Positions 34,621 to 45,970 of a stretch of DNA of 64,000 bases are shown in pieces. This DNA is from Heterocephalus glaber. Its lineage: Eukaryota; Chordata; Mammalia; Rodentia; Bathyergidae. A program made the position numbers and the translations under genes. The notes under the pieces are model-generated. The model made no database searches and had not been told where the DNA came from. It was given only the letters and a program-made list of their open reading frames with translations. The stretch covers positions 703,911-767,910 of the forward strand of contig NW_004624801.1 in the NCBI RefSeq assembly GCF_000247695.1, given 5' to 3'. Positions within the stretch are counted from its first letter, which is position 1; each line of letters begins with the position of its first letter.

Positions 34621-35574
34621 ACTGATTCACATAATATCAACTAGAAATGAATTTGCTAAAAATATAAATTTTGATACATAAGTGAATTAATTTGTAGAAG
34701 TGAGTTCCAAAAATTTTAATATATGACACTAATAAGATATTATTTATGATTTACTTATTCATAATTGTTATTCCTATGATATATTATAAATTGATTTGCT
34801 TTGAAACATAGTTTTGTATTTTACTATCTTCAGTTTCACTTTTCTCTCCTTTTTGAAAAGATGCCTCATATTTACCTTGTGCCCTGGGACTTGAAATTTA
34901 TGTAGCTAGTCCTGACTATTAACTTGGGAGAATATCAAATCAAAAGGGGAGTTGCTCTAAGATTTATCTCTACATGTTGTCTTTACAAGCAAAGGATATC
35001 ATCTAACCTTGGAATGCTGGTAAATTAACTTCACAAAGACGTTTATACTTTTAGAGAAATACAAAATACATCAGGGGAGAAATATTTAAGAGTCAGAATG
35101 TTTTCATAGTCTGCAGGAAGAGACTAATATAGCATATTGCCATATATATGAAGAAATAAATCAGTCAAAACAGAGATGTTCAACTTACAAACACTAAAAA
35201 TGAAATCAGGTTTTATAAAGAAATATGAATACAGTTTCCTCCTTGTACTGTTCTTTCCAGAAAGTCAAAGGGTTTCTCCTGCTTCAACTTACTGAATGAT
35301 TCTCTTACTACATTTTCATTATGATTACAAGCTGGGCCATACTATGCTAAGTATGCTGGGAAGAATGTTCCATTGTATGCAATCATTTGATATTTTGATT
35401 GATAAACTGGTGTAAGTGATGGACTAAAATTGATGGTGTAAGTACCTAAATTTTAAACCCACTTTCAACCCTGCAACTCTGTAAACCAAAGGATTTGACA
35501 TAACATATGAGATCAGAGAGTGTAAAAATTATAAAATAGGTAACATTTGTCCATATTGATTCTCTCTGTGCTTT

Positions 35575-35616
35575 CACTAGTTTGTTCACAAACTAGTGTA
35601 CTGTACCCAGTACACT
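35575..35616. repeat. Two overlapping perfect inverted repeats
   Basis: First: 11-base arms CACTAGTTTGT and ACAAACTAGTG around a 2-base loop (35575-35598). Second: 9-base arms AGTGTACTG and CAGTACACT around TACC (35595-35616). Confidence 0.95.
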
Positions 35617-36470
35617 CATGTTAAACACTGGATAGATAAAGCCTATTGTTTTAAACTAGGCCCTGGACATTGTCTTTTAAGTGTTTCCTTGATGTGATTG
35701 TAATTTGAATAAACCAGGAAACTTCTCCATAACGGAGATTTTTAGACTACACATTTTTTCCTTGGTCTTGTGAATCAGAATGCCCCCAAAGTATTCCTTT
35801 TAACGCGATACTAATTTCAGAAGTATATAACAAAGATACAGAAATTATAGAAGTTGGTATTTGGGAATGGCTGATTTACATATTTCCCTAATGTTTTCAT
35901 TTTTATTACAACTTACCTGGACTATATCCTATGGTGCATCCTGCCCTTTATCAGTTTTAAAATTTGTTAAAATTATTGGTAGTAAATAGTGTAGTAGGGA
36001 GCTAATATATATTATGCATCACCCAGTTAGTTCATTCTATTAATTAATAATGAAATGAAACTAAAATTGACAGGACCTCTGGAAGAGTCAATGTGAAATT
36101 GGGAGTGACTGGGGATATATTAGTATGAGCCTTCAGCCACTGACCCTGAGCATGTTTCACACTGAGGAGCTAGTGTTGAGTTAATGTAACAATTATTAGC
36201 AGTATTCCTTCATTGTGTTTCTTCATCATGTATGAATAAAAAATCATATACTATTTGATGAAAATGAGAAAATGAAGAATCAAGAAGTAACTCTAGCCTT
36301 GCAGTGAAGTTCATGCGCCAAGGAATAAATTCCAAATGAGGAAGGAAAAGCTGCAAACACATAAAGTGGGTGTGAAAACAATTGATAAAAATCAATAAGC
36401 ATGGGGAGTTAGTGGGGAGCATGGTCCTCTTAAACTATTTGTAAACAATTTTTTTTCACTTTGTGAATTT

Positions 36471-36503
36471 CTATACCAAGATCTGTCCATTCAGGTCTTG
36501 GTA
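36471..36503. repeat. Inverted repeat (hairpin-forming)
   Basis: Arms ATACCAAGA and TCTTGGTAT, separated by about 15 bases. Confidence 0.9.
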
Positions 36504-37468
36504 TAAGTAGCTGTTGGAAACCCCTGACTACTGAGCAGTCATCAGCAGTCATCAGAAGTAGCATCCTGTGTTGCCTACCAGCCCTCAGATTCTCAAAGAA
36601 TCTGATAGTGAGTTTGAATAGAGATTAATCTAATCCTTCTCTGAGAACAAATTTCAGGATACTATCATACATGGTCTAATCTGCCTGATGAGGTGTAGAC
36701 ACTGAAAGCACAGCACTGACTAGAAAAACTAGAATGGAAATAAATGCAAAACTGTTGGAATCAGTAAATCATGCGTTTAGTCCTTACAATTAAATAATCC
36801 AAGTAGTGATCCTTTTGCCTTTAGGGGCAGTCATTTGATGCAGAATTAAAGCCAAATGAATTTCCTCTTCTCTTTTTCCTGGAAATCTTCATAACAGAGG
36901 TCATTCCACCAACGCTTAAGGACATCATTTATGTCATTTCTCTGTCTCTCTCTCTTCAAGGCTAAGATGTTCCAAGGTGAATAGTAATAAATAATTCTGG
37001 AAATTAATGCATGAAGCAAAAACAATCTAAGGGAAAGGGGTTGTATAAATGAGAAGATCAGCAAGAAGAATTCATAGAAAAATTAGGTGTAAAGATAAAG
37101 CAAGGGAATAAGGAGAGTTCATCTTGGGGAAAGACATTGTTTTCAGCACTTGGGTTTCACACAGCCTGTTTTATAAAGTCATAGGACAGCTAAATAGACC
37201 ATGTGAAAAAGACTAAGCTCATTTTATAGTCCAAATTTATTGGTATACATTATGTACTATATCTCATTTCATTCAATATATGACTTTCTGCAAAACTAAT
37301 GAATGTTCAGAGGATAAAGACAAGTTTTTCTCACCCATCTTTATCGTTCTAAGAATTTGTACCCTTTTCAAATATTGATTATCTGTGATTCGAATCCACA
37401 TTCTACATAGCACACATTGACTGTGTCCACTTTTCTAAACTCAAGTGCTTTAAAGTAGCATATCATTT

Positions 37469-37804
37469 TGTTAAAATTCTTGTTTTGGTACATTTTAGGT
37501 ATACGATACATTTACATTTCTCATTGGGATCTTGTACCTTTACAGGAGATATCTTGGTTCTTATATTTTCCCTATTCCCTGTGCTCCTTTCACCTCTCCA
37601 CCTTTCCCTATTTACAAAGACTTTGTTTCCATTTTTTCAATTTCTCATAATTTTTCCTTTCCCTTCTTTTAAAGACAGAATCTTGCTATGTATGCATAGG
37701 GCAGGCTGGGTTTATTGTTGTTGTAGATTTTTGGTACCAGGCATCGAACTCGGGTCCTTGCGCTTGTGCAGCAGGTGGCAAAACCACTGAGCTAAATCCC
37801 CAGC
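37469..37804 (-). mobile_element. Chimeric ID-B1-L1 insertion within one TSD
   Basis: A 336-base insert flanked by a perfect 18-bp repeat TAAAGTAGCATATCATTT (37451-37468 and 37805-37822). On the minus strand, from right to left, it reads a full ID SINE (37733-37804), its A-rich tail, about 40 bases of B1 3' sequence (37672-37712), then about 195 bases of L1 3' UTR (37475-37668). The ID's 5' end abuts one TSD copy and the L1 3' end abuts the other. Best explained as one insertion with template switching between RNAs. The open frame at 37485-37790 is a shadow. Confidence 0.88.
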
Positions 37805-37822
37805 TAAAGTAGCATATCATTT

Positions 37823-39244
37823 CATTTTATAAGTTGTGTGTCTTTAGCTAGTCCTGTAATAAACCTCCTGAATCACAGTAATAACATGACTCATGCCAAG
37901 ACATGGATGTCCTGGAAAATGTCAAAGATAGAAAAATCAATCATCATTTAAGAGATACACTGATAAAAATTAGGACATGGCTTCTTTTGTCTATAGTTTT
38001 TAAAAGACTGTGTAGTACCAACAAGTCACAAATTAAAATGTATAAAATGTTATTTTATCTTTTAACGACTAAAAATCCGATACAGTTTTGAAAGTCATTC
38101 TACAAGTACATCCTCAAAAACAAATTTACACACATTTTATTTCTTAGGATTATTTCTAATGTCAAACAATATGTACATTAAAATTATAAGCAGATTCTTC
38201 TCCGGATAACAACAAATACAAGATATTTTACAGTTCTTCTGGATTTGAGTGGAACAGGCTAACTGGAACAATGTAGGTAAGACATTAAAACAAAACAAAA
38301 TTTAGTTAATGTGTGTTTACATTTTCCCCATTTTAATCAATTCCCATGCTTCCTGCTTCTAGGACAAGAATCTAAACTCCAAGATTCAAGTGAAATATCA
38401 GTTTTGGAGGGGGAATGTCTCACCTTTTTAATAAACAGAAAAGAGATAATTTTAACAAATTACACTTTCATGCAAAATTTCCATGCATATGTTCAGCCCA
38501 AAGCAGCACAGACAAGCTACCCAACAGTCTCCATTCCCAGTCCCATGCCTGTCCCCGTTTTTCTACTTGAGGATGCTAAAAAATCAGTGGCCCCCAGAAT
38601 TTCTTGAAACATTGACCAATGACAGGATTCCTGCTTTCCTTTCCTCTTCATTTGCTGCGAACTGCTTCCTTCACTCCAGATTTCATTGACTTCTAAAACC
38701 CATACTTCCTACTTTGCCATGTGACATCTTGGAATGCTGCTACCCTTCGCTTCTCCGCCATGGTGAAACAATGTCTTTATTTCTTAAATGCATGCAGAAC
38801 AACTTGTAATTCCTCTCTTTCTATTTCTTCTGTGTTCATCTTCATTTCGTTCAATTGCAAAACAAAGTGCAGTGCATTGGTGCACAAAGAAGGCAAACCA
38901 TTGTGTGCAAAACCTAGCCTGACCTTTAAAATTGAACTAGGTCAGATCTTTGCACCACGAACAACATGATACCACACATACAAAAGTAATTTTAAGATGT
39001 GATTGCAAGACTAGAAGTATAGCAGGCCATCAAAGAAACTTTCTGTGTTTTCAATAAAATGTTTTTATGTTTTAAAAAAAAATACACACTTTTCTCTTAG
39101 AATAATTGTCCTTGTGTTCTATATAAGTCATTATCCATGCTTTAATGAAACAATAAGAACAGTGCAGTTCAGGCTTTAAGGTATGTGTTTATTTGGGAGA
39201 ATCTTAACATAAGATTCCATAATAGCATAAGTTTCTTTTGTCTT
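37823..39244. other. Unannotated spacer
   Basis: Nothing assigned. Overlapping plus-strand frames at 38311-38969 (82-98 codons) have no domain I recognise and carry no obvious gene context. Confidence 0.4.
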
Positions 39245-39259
39245 AAAATTAGTTGGCAA

Positions 39260-39350
39260 GGCCAGGGATTTAGCTCAGTGGTTTCGCCGCTTGCTGTGCA
39301 AGTTCAAGGACCCGAGTTCGATCCTCGGTACCAAAAAAAAAAAAAAAAAA
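39260..39350 (+). mobile_element. ID-type SINE (GTGGTTTCG subtype)
   Basis: Complete ID with A box TAGCTCAGTGG, B box GAGTTCGATCCTC and an A tail over 20 bases. TSD: AAAATTAGTTGGCAA (39245-39259) and AAAATTAAGTGGCAA (39351-39365), two mismatches. Confidence 0.94.
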
Positions 39351-39365
39351 AAAATTAAGTGGCAA

Positions 39366-40594
39366 TATGCATTAAATGCATAGTGCACAACTATGGCTTC
39401 TAAATGTCATTCCTGTGTTCAGAGCCAAGAACTCGTTTTTCTAGATGTGAATACTATCTGCACTGACATTTTCTCTAAAGCAAACCTTTTGATGTAATAA
39501 AAATGTATTTGTTGTCACACGGTTGTTTAATACAACTTCAATACTGGAATCATGTTTAACATAAAAATATTTTCCAAAACCCATTAAAATATGACCAGGG
39601 TTATTAAAATCAAGGGAGCATATCTGGGAGCCACCAGAAACCACCTTTAGTTCACAGCTTTGGAAATAGCGGGGTAAAACGTGATGTGAAAATGACAGGG
39701 CTGCCTCCCTGAGATTTCCCATACTGGTTTACATTCTCATGTCTCTTCCTGAACCCCAGGTACTCCCTGTTTTTTATTCATTTGAATATTTTTGACAACA
39801 TGTTTTCAAATTTTGACAACATGTTATCAATATTTTCCTTCTTGAGTGGTTGAGGAGTTGGTTTATCTGATAGGAACAGATGTCTTATTGCTTTCTATCT
39901 AGACAATTCTGTTTTTGTTGTTGTTGTTCTAATAGGAAAAGCAGAGGAACAATTCTTAATCATGGTACTATTTATTTTAATGGGAAGTGTTATTAGGGGA
40001 ACTATATTTGTTTACTTCAGATGGAAATTCTATTAGTACAGCTTTATTTTTGTTGTTGCAAAACACTATTATCCAAAATGCACCTTATCACAAAAGCTTA
40101 GTTACAACTGGGTGATTACATCATGATGCTTTGGTCTGACTTTCACTGTAATCTGTTGACTTTTCAAGAACATCATTTCCTGAGAAGTGGTCACAGGCTG
40201 GAACACAATAGAGAACCGCATTTCTCACCTGAGAGCACAGCCTGCCAGCTGCTTTTACCTATACTTTTTCTGTTTGTGAAGAGTTAAACCTGTAGAGATC
40301 CCTGATTCCTTAAACTAACACCAGGTGGGTTTGGGGAAAGAAAATCTTAAAGAGGAGAAAATGACTGACTTCGGGCTAGAAATTTAAAAAAATACATAAA
40401 AGTAAATAAAAATAAAAAGAATAACTCAAATAAGAAAATTTACATAAAGAATATAGGGTTCCAAGTCACCCTTTACAAATATGATATAAATCCAATTCAA
40501 GTAGTAAATTGTTTTGGCTCTATCTTGTGTGAAATTCTTAGTATAAAAATCATTCTTAAAGATGATAATACAAATGTCATCAATTTATTTCTCT
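39366..40594. other. Unannotated spacer
   Basis: Nothing assigned. The minus-strand frame 39441-39722 (93 codons) is the longest here and has no recognisable domain. Confidence 0.4.
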
Positions 40595-40700
40595 ACATAA
40601 CACAGGGCCTCAGCATTTCATTAAACTTACAAATAGTTTTCTGAGTAACATTTGGGGAAATAAGAAGGAAACTGAAGTTAGGAATCCAGTCTTTAAGCAA
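40595..40700 (+). mobile_element. Possible MIR remnant
   Basis: CATTTCATTAAACTTACAAA, then GGGGAAATAAGAAGGAAACT and GAAGTTAGGAATCC, resembling the MIR sequence 'catctcatttaatcctcac ... gaggaaactgagg'. Confidence 0.45.
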
Positions 40701-40989
40701 GTCTGTATAACAGATGGTGTGCATCTTCAGAACCATGAGGAGCTGCTATTGATGGATTCTCTCTTGATCTCTCCTGCCCCTTCTCACTATTGCCTATAAC
40801 AACTTTGGAGCCTTTGGCCACATTTCCCAAGCCTGAGCCTTCCTACTGCCATCTCTGTTTATGCAAGAAGTATTCTTTTTTATGGCATCCGCTCTCCTCA
40901 GTGGCACATAACCTCAGCCACTCTGTGCTTCTGTGTTCAACATCTTCCTATCATGGAAGAAATATCAGAGATATTTAACTTCTAGAGAT

Positions 40990-41315
40990 AAAAGGGCTAC
41001 ATGTCCTCATAGTTTTGGAGGTTTCAATCTATAATCAACTGGCTCTACACCTTCAGGCCAGTGGCGAGGTAATACATCATGGGGCGAGTGTGTGGTGGAG
41101 CCAACTCACTCTCCCCATCACCTGAGGAACAAAAGAGAAAGAGGTTCTCCTGCCCCCTTTGGTGGCATGCTCCAAGTGATCCATGGACACCCGCAAGGCC
41201 CCACCTCCTGCAGGTCCACAGCAACCCCCAAAAGTGCCACTGAGAGGAACAAGTCTTTAGTATATAGACTTTTGGGAAATGTTGCCCCTGCTCAAATCAT
41301 ACCACCAACTATTTA
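40990..41315 (-). mobile_element. MaLR LTR (MT/ORR1-like), antisense
   Basis: TCATAGTTTTGGAGGTTTCA, TAATCAACTGGCTCTAC, CATCATGGGGCGAGTGTGTG, GGCCCCACCTCCTGCAGGTC and ATAGACTTTTGGGAAATG. The plus-strand frame 41092-41322 lies inside it. Confidence 0.65.
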
Positions 41316-41539
41316 TAAATAATGCATCTCATTCATGGTGCTTCATCATTATATTTTCAATATTTTGGATATCATATCATGATGGTATTGATTTGCAAGT
41401 TAGAAATGTCAAATTGAGATAAAACAAATGAAATACTTTGACTCAGAGACTTGAAGATAAAAAACCTCCTGTTGTAGTCACCCACATCAGCCACTGAGGT
41501 TGAAGACTACAGACATGAGCTAGAGGCAAGGAGTTAAAT

Positions 41540-41977
41540 ATTCTTTTTTTTTTTTCCAGACAAAGTCAATAAGTTTTATTGAAGCATTTTTAAAATTAAT
41601 TTTATTGGTACATTTTAGGTATGCAATATAATGACATTCATCATTGGGAGTTTGTACCTTTACATGATATATCTTGGTTCTTATTTTTCGCCCTTCCCCT
41701 GCCCTCCCTTCAACCCCTCCATCCCTCCCTATTTACAAAGACTTTGTTTCCATTTTTCCATTTTCTCATATTAATCCCATTCCCTTCTTTCCTTTCCCCT
41801 CCCCCTCCCACTTCCTCTTCCCCTTTGCCCCTTTTCTTCCTATTTCACATTATCTGTTATACCTTTTAGTCCTTATTTACACTTTCAGTTTCTCACACTA
41901 GAGAAACTATTTGGTATTTACACATGTGTGTCCTATTTATTTCACTTAAGAGTATCACCTCAATTTACATCCATTTA
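41540..41977 (-). mobile_element. 5'-truncated L1 3' end with perfect TSD
   Basis: Antisense L1 3' UTR plus a little ORF2 end. The left end is a T run of about 14 (reversed poly-A). The reversed AATAAA signal is seen in AAGTTTTATTGAAG (41570-41583), next to the shared TACATTTTAGGTATGCAAT block. TSD GCAAGGAGTTAAAT is perfect at 41526-41539 and 41978-41991. Plus-strand frames here (41621-41901) are antisense shadows of a pyrimidine-rich 3' UTR. Confidence 0.94.
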
Positions 41978-41991
41978 GCAAGGAGTTAAAT

Positions 41992-43376
41992 TTACAGCCC
42001 ACAGTCTGTATTCCTGGGATCTGCATTCCAGGATTGAAGCCCTACTTCATAAGTACTAGCTAAGCCTTCAGCCAGATTGTTTATTTCACCTAGAAAATGA
42101 AAATCATAGTTGTAGCCACTTCATAAATTTGGGGGGAGTATGTAATTGAGATAAGAGATTAAATAGCTGGTATTTTCTAGTTTGCATCAAGCAGTCACTC
42201 TGGCATGTAAAAAACTAGTACTGTCTTATTGTGGTGTTGGTGTTATTATTGTTACTGACAAAGAGTGGTGCTGAGTGACCAAGATACATAGTGGCTGTAA
42301 TGGGGACACTTGTTGTATCGAGCAGGTAATAACAGAGACCAGAAGACACAGCCAGTTGGCCTGAAAGGGTTAACCGGATGGAGAGGGTTCAATGGAAGGG
42401 ACCATTTGCTGATGCAGGTGTAAGTTTTACAGAATCATAAAGAGGTGGTAAAGTGCCCAGAGCCTCACAAAAGTAGGATGCCCAGTCATAAAACCCCTAA
42501 TCCTGTGGAAAAGCTGAGTTCCTAAAACCCAGGAGACTAACAGATATTGCAGAGGGTTTACCCCCAAGAGCAGTGACTTTAACCAGTAGACACCCCGGTC
42601 ATAAAGGGCAGAGGAGTAAGTAGCCACCGTCAAATTTTCCCACACACAAACCAGAGGAGCCAGGCTGAGGCTGTGCAGCCCTTTGGGGTAAACTCCTCGG
42701 TAGAATTCAAAGCAGAGGAAGAGTCTGGAAGGGAGAGCAGAGAATAATTCTGATGGACAGGTGCGCTAGGATTTCAATTTATTTTTCATAAACTCCAATT
42801 CTTACCATTGGCATAGAAATAAGCTTTAGCACTTGTCATTTAAAGAGCATTTAAAGATTTTCTGTGGGACTCTGGAGTTTTATGCTTTGGAGCTTCATCT
42901 TTGAATTCCAACTATATGACTTGACTAGGAGCCTTGTGAGCAAAACTCTAAGGTCTGTGTTTTACTTATGAACAATAAAAGCTTAGTTTTCTGTGAAGCC
43001 GATTACTCATTTCAGATGAGAGAAATAAATATAATTTAATTGTCACTTTGGGGGGGTAACTTTTGGATAGTTAACACTGGGTAGTTTATAAAATAGTTTT
43101 CACAAACCAAATAATTTACAAAAATCCAGTTTGCCAAAGTTACTGTAGAAGGATTCATTACCAAAATTTTACAAAACTGAGGGCTTAATTTCAAAGGATC
43201 TAAAATAATTATAACATTTTTATTGCTGCATAGTAGATGCAACTATTTCAGAAATGAGGCTTAATTGTACTCTTGTGATTGTTTCGCAGTTATTTTTAAT
43301 CCAACTTTGGCCGTAAGGAATTTCATTTTGAGGCCTAATGTTCACATTAATTTTAGACAAATGCTAACGGGTATTT
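41992..43376. other. Unannotated spacer, GC-richer core
   Basis: No family assigned. The stretch 42280-42780 is visibly less AT-rich than its surroundings and has no frame with a known domain; it could be an unrecognised LTR or single-copy sequence. Confidence 0.4.
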
Positions 43377-43392
43377 AAAATACTAGGTGTGA

Positions 43393-43484
43393 GGGGCCGG
43401 GGATTTAGCTCAGTGGTGCTGACACCTGCCTCACAAGCAGAAGGTCCTAAGTTCGATCCTCGGTACCAAAAAAACAAATAAAAT
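43393..43484 (+). mobile_element. ID-type SINE
   Basis: ID with A box TAGCTCAGTGG, B box AAGTTCGATCCTCGG and an A-rich AAACAAATAAAATA tail. The 16-base TSD at 43377-43392 and 43485-43500 has one mismatch. Confidence 0.94.
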
Positions 43485-43645
43485 AAAATACTAAGTGTGA
43501 ACCAAATATATGGTGAATGTTTAAAATGTAGTAGAGTAAATGACTCTTTGCCATTAGTTATTCCCCTCCAAATACTCCTGTTTGCTTCACACACATTTAT
43601 CCAGTCATTCTTACCACTTTCTGAAGCAGTTCAGGAAGTCCTCTG
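43485..43645 (+). repeat. Direct repeat copy A
   Basis: Similar to 44063-44232 in the same orientation: 'CAAATATATGG.GAATGTTTAAA', 'GCCATTAGTTATTCCCCTCC', 'TCATTCTTACCACTTTCTGA' and 'GGAAGTCCTC'. The ID at 43393-43484 inserted at its left edge. Confidence 0.75.
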
Positions 43646-43749
43646 CTGAGTGTGCTTACAAGTTGTGATCCAAAATTGAACATGAGTGCTGTTGTCCAGT
43701 ATCACCCTACAGAGAGGCAAGCTCCTGAAAACATTATGGTGTGTGCTCA

Positions 43750-43962
43750 TTTATATTGTATTGCACATATATTTTATTTAACTTCATTTTACATTGACTT
43801 ATTTACATTCTCAATGAAATGTAGACTGTAGGAGAGGCCTTGTTCTACACCTTATTCACGGTTTAATTTCAGTGACCAGACAAGTTTTCCTTTCAGTATC
43901 TAGAAGTGTGAGTAGTTTAACAAAGGTCTTTAATAAATACTCATTTCAAATTATTGAATACA
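43750..43962 (+). mobile_element. L2 LINE 3' end
   Basis: TATATTGTATTGCACATAT, ATGTAGACTGTAGGAGAGG, CACCTTATTCACGGTTTAAT and a TTTAATAAATACTCATTTCA end are L2-like. It lies between direct repeats A and B and is followed by the tail shared with 8401-8505. Confidence 0.65.
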
Positions 43963-44060
43963 TTCCAGAAAAATAAATTTCAGCCACCATTTAGGTACAT
44001 GTGAATATTCAACCACCATGAAATTTCTCAATATCATCGACAAGAAGCATCTGGCTCTTA
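43961..44060 (+). repeat. Tail shared with 8401-8505
   Basis: See the entry at 8401. The shared words are CAGCCACCATTTAG, AACCACCATGAAATTTCT and CTGGCTCTTA. Confidence 0.6.
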
Positions 44061-44062
44061 CG

Positions 44063-44232
44063 ATTACTAAATTATGAGATGTGATCAAAATATATGGATA
44101 ATGTTTAAATTTAAAAAAATAAAAGACACATTGCTATTCATCCCCTTCAGATTACTCCTTCCAGCATCGAACACTGGTATCCCATCATTCCTGCCACTTT
44201 CTGAAAGTTCTGGAAATCCTCCTATCATCATG
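44063..44232 (+). repeat. Direct repeat copy B
   Basis: Partner of copy A about 585 bases downstream: 'CAAAATATATGGATAATGTT', 'CTATTCATCCCCTTC', 'TCATTCCTGCCACTTTCTGA' and 'GGAAATCCTCC'. Roughly 70 per cent alike by eye. Confidence 0.75.
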
Positions 44233-44235
44233 GAG

Positions 44236-45689
44236 TGAATAAAATTGAAGGTAAGGAAAGAATATTGACATCAGTGCTTATTGTATTAGTGAAATAAATA
44301 TTGAGAGAATAGAGAATCGCATTAACAGTAAAGAGTACACATTTACTTCAAGCTAACACACCAGGAAATTTTGACAATTTTATGTGGCAATTTTATTTTT
44401 TAAAATGAAACTTTTGCTTGATATTAGGAAATCAGAATGTGACATTTATCTTTTTATTGGAAAAGTACTTTAACATTTTTGCAGAATTTAAAAAAAAAGA
44501 TACATTCATGGTTCTCTAGTCACTCATCATCCACAAATCTGCCTTTCCTAGAGATCTCACTGATATTAATCTATTATTATTAGATGTTTTATTTCATTTA
44601 TCCATATATTATGATGGTGACAAAAAGAGCTATCAAAAGCATCAGAAAGAATAGTCAAAGAAAACCTTGCTCTTCTTTAAATTTAGAATGGAAAAATTCA
44701 AAGAAGAAACAGAAAATAAATGAATTACAATTAAAAAATGTGAGAGTGGTTGGAAAAGGAAGTCAGCAATATATAACTCTGGGCAGCCAAAGCTACTATC
44801 AATGTTACGATTATCTCATTTAATTCCAATCACTGCACCAAGTTTTATGAGAAGTCTTCTCCTGTTAAAGTGCAGTTATCTCAGCACAGCAGCTGCCAAG
44901 AACATACTCTGGTTTTTTTCTGTCTGATTTCTGGTTTCCAGAAACTCTATAAAAATGTAACTGCTCCAAACCAGTTACAGACTGGAAAGCCAACTTTCTT
45001 GTTGACCTTTCCTATCTGTAGGCAACACGTACAGTACTTTAAGTGATAACAAATTTTATTTGAAAAATACGTTAGATTCCAATTCTTTTCAATTTTCCTG
45101 AAACTATAATGAAGGAAAAATACTCTCCAAGACCTACAATCTCTCTATTCCCTTATCTTATAGAAAGCAACAAAATTCTTACATTTGATATATGACTCCC
45201 ATCACTTGAAACACATTCCTTTGAGTTATAAGGAAATACGTAAATTTTAAAAACTTTTTTCAATGAATCTGGCATTTGGGAGAAGTTTTCCACAGAAACA
45301 GATAAACTTGATAAGGAAAGTTGAGAGTGGCATAGTCCAGAATCAGCAAGCCTGGGGTTACGCATCCAAGGGAAGTGGGGGTGAGTGGACAGCAAAATTT
45401 GCAAGTTAAGAATCCCAATAAAAAGAATAGAGAAGGGAGAATAAGAGATTTAATGATAAAATCATAAGGTTAAATGGAATCTTAAAAGGGCATGTTATAA
45501 GAAATTATTAAGAACATAAATTGTACAAACACAACTTCTACCCCTTTGTTGAATTAAAAGTAAGTAGGCAGAAGGTTTCTGGAAAGATTGGTGTAGGATT
45601 TGTATAGGTTTGGAATCTCTTTATAAAAACAAGCAGAACAGATATAGGGACTCAAAAAGTTCCTCGGGAAATGGTACGTGAGCAAAGAC
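44236..45689. other. Unannotated spacer, possible MIR at 44800-44870
   Basis: TTATCTCATTTAATTCCAAT at about 44813 resembles the MIR 3' core; the rest is unassigned. Frames at 44584-44823 and 45153-45404 are unsupported. Confidence 0.4.
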
Positions 45690-45970
45690 GTAAAAATGAG
45701 GTCAGGTGCATATCAGAGAAAAGAGCTACCCAGGCAGAGAGGGCAAAAATCCTCAGGGGGCCTCAGGCCCAGCAGAGCCTTGTGTGTTGGAGGAAGACCT
45801 GGAGGAGCACGGGGCTGATGCTGACAGAGTGAGGACCAGAGGGAGGATGTGTGGTCAGCAGTAGCAGACAGGTCAATGCCTCCCTGGTCTTGGCCTTCTA
45901 CTGTATGTGAAACTGGGATTGTTCGAAAGCTTTAAACAGAAGTGGTCAACCACAGATGATCCCTGTAACT
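45690..45970 (+). repeat. Old interspersed-repeat-like segment, family not assigned
   Basis: GC-richer block with CAGGCAGAGAGGGCAAAAA, CCTCAGGCCCAGCAGAGCC and GACAGAGTGAGGACCAGAGG, in the style of a common mammalian interspersed repeat ('...aggccctgaggc...'). I cannot name the family. Confidence 0.35.

Larger units (their letters stand above)
34621..37450. other. Unannotated AT-rich spacer
   Basis: About 2.8 kb with no assigned repeat. Perfect inverted repeats lie at 35575-35598, 35595-35616 and 36471-36503. Minus-strand frames at 36210-36422 and 36846-37064 are unsupported. Confidence 0.45.

Noticed and set aside
41540..41600. A 3' transduction by the L1 at 41.5 kb, because extra sequence with AATAAA follows the A-rich end seen in other copies
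   Set aside because: A related tail (CAATAGAGTTTATTC) appears at the same place in the 12.2-kb copy, so it is probably the native L1 3' end. The other copies end early at an internal A-rich site.
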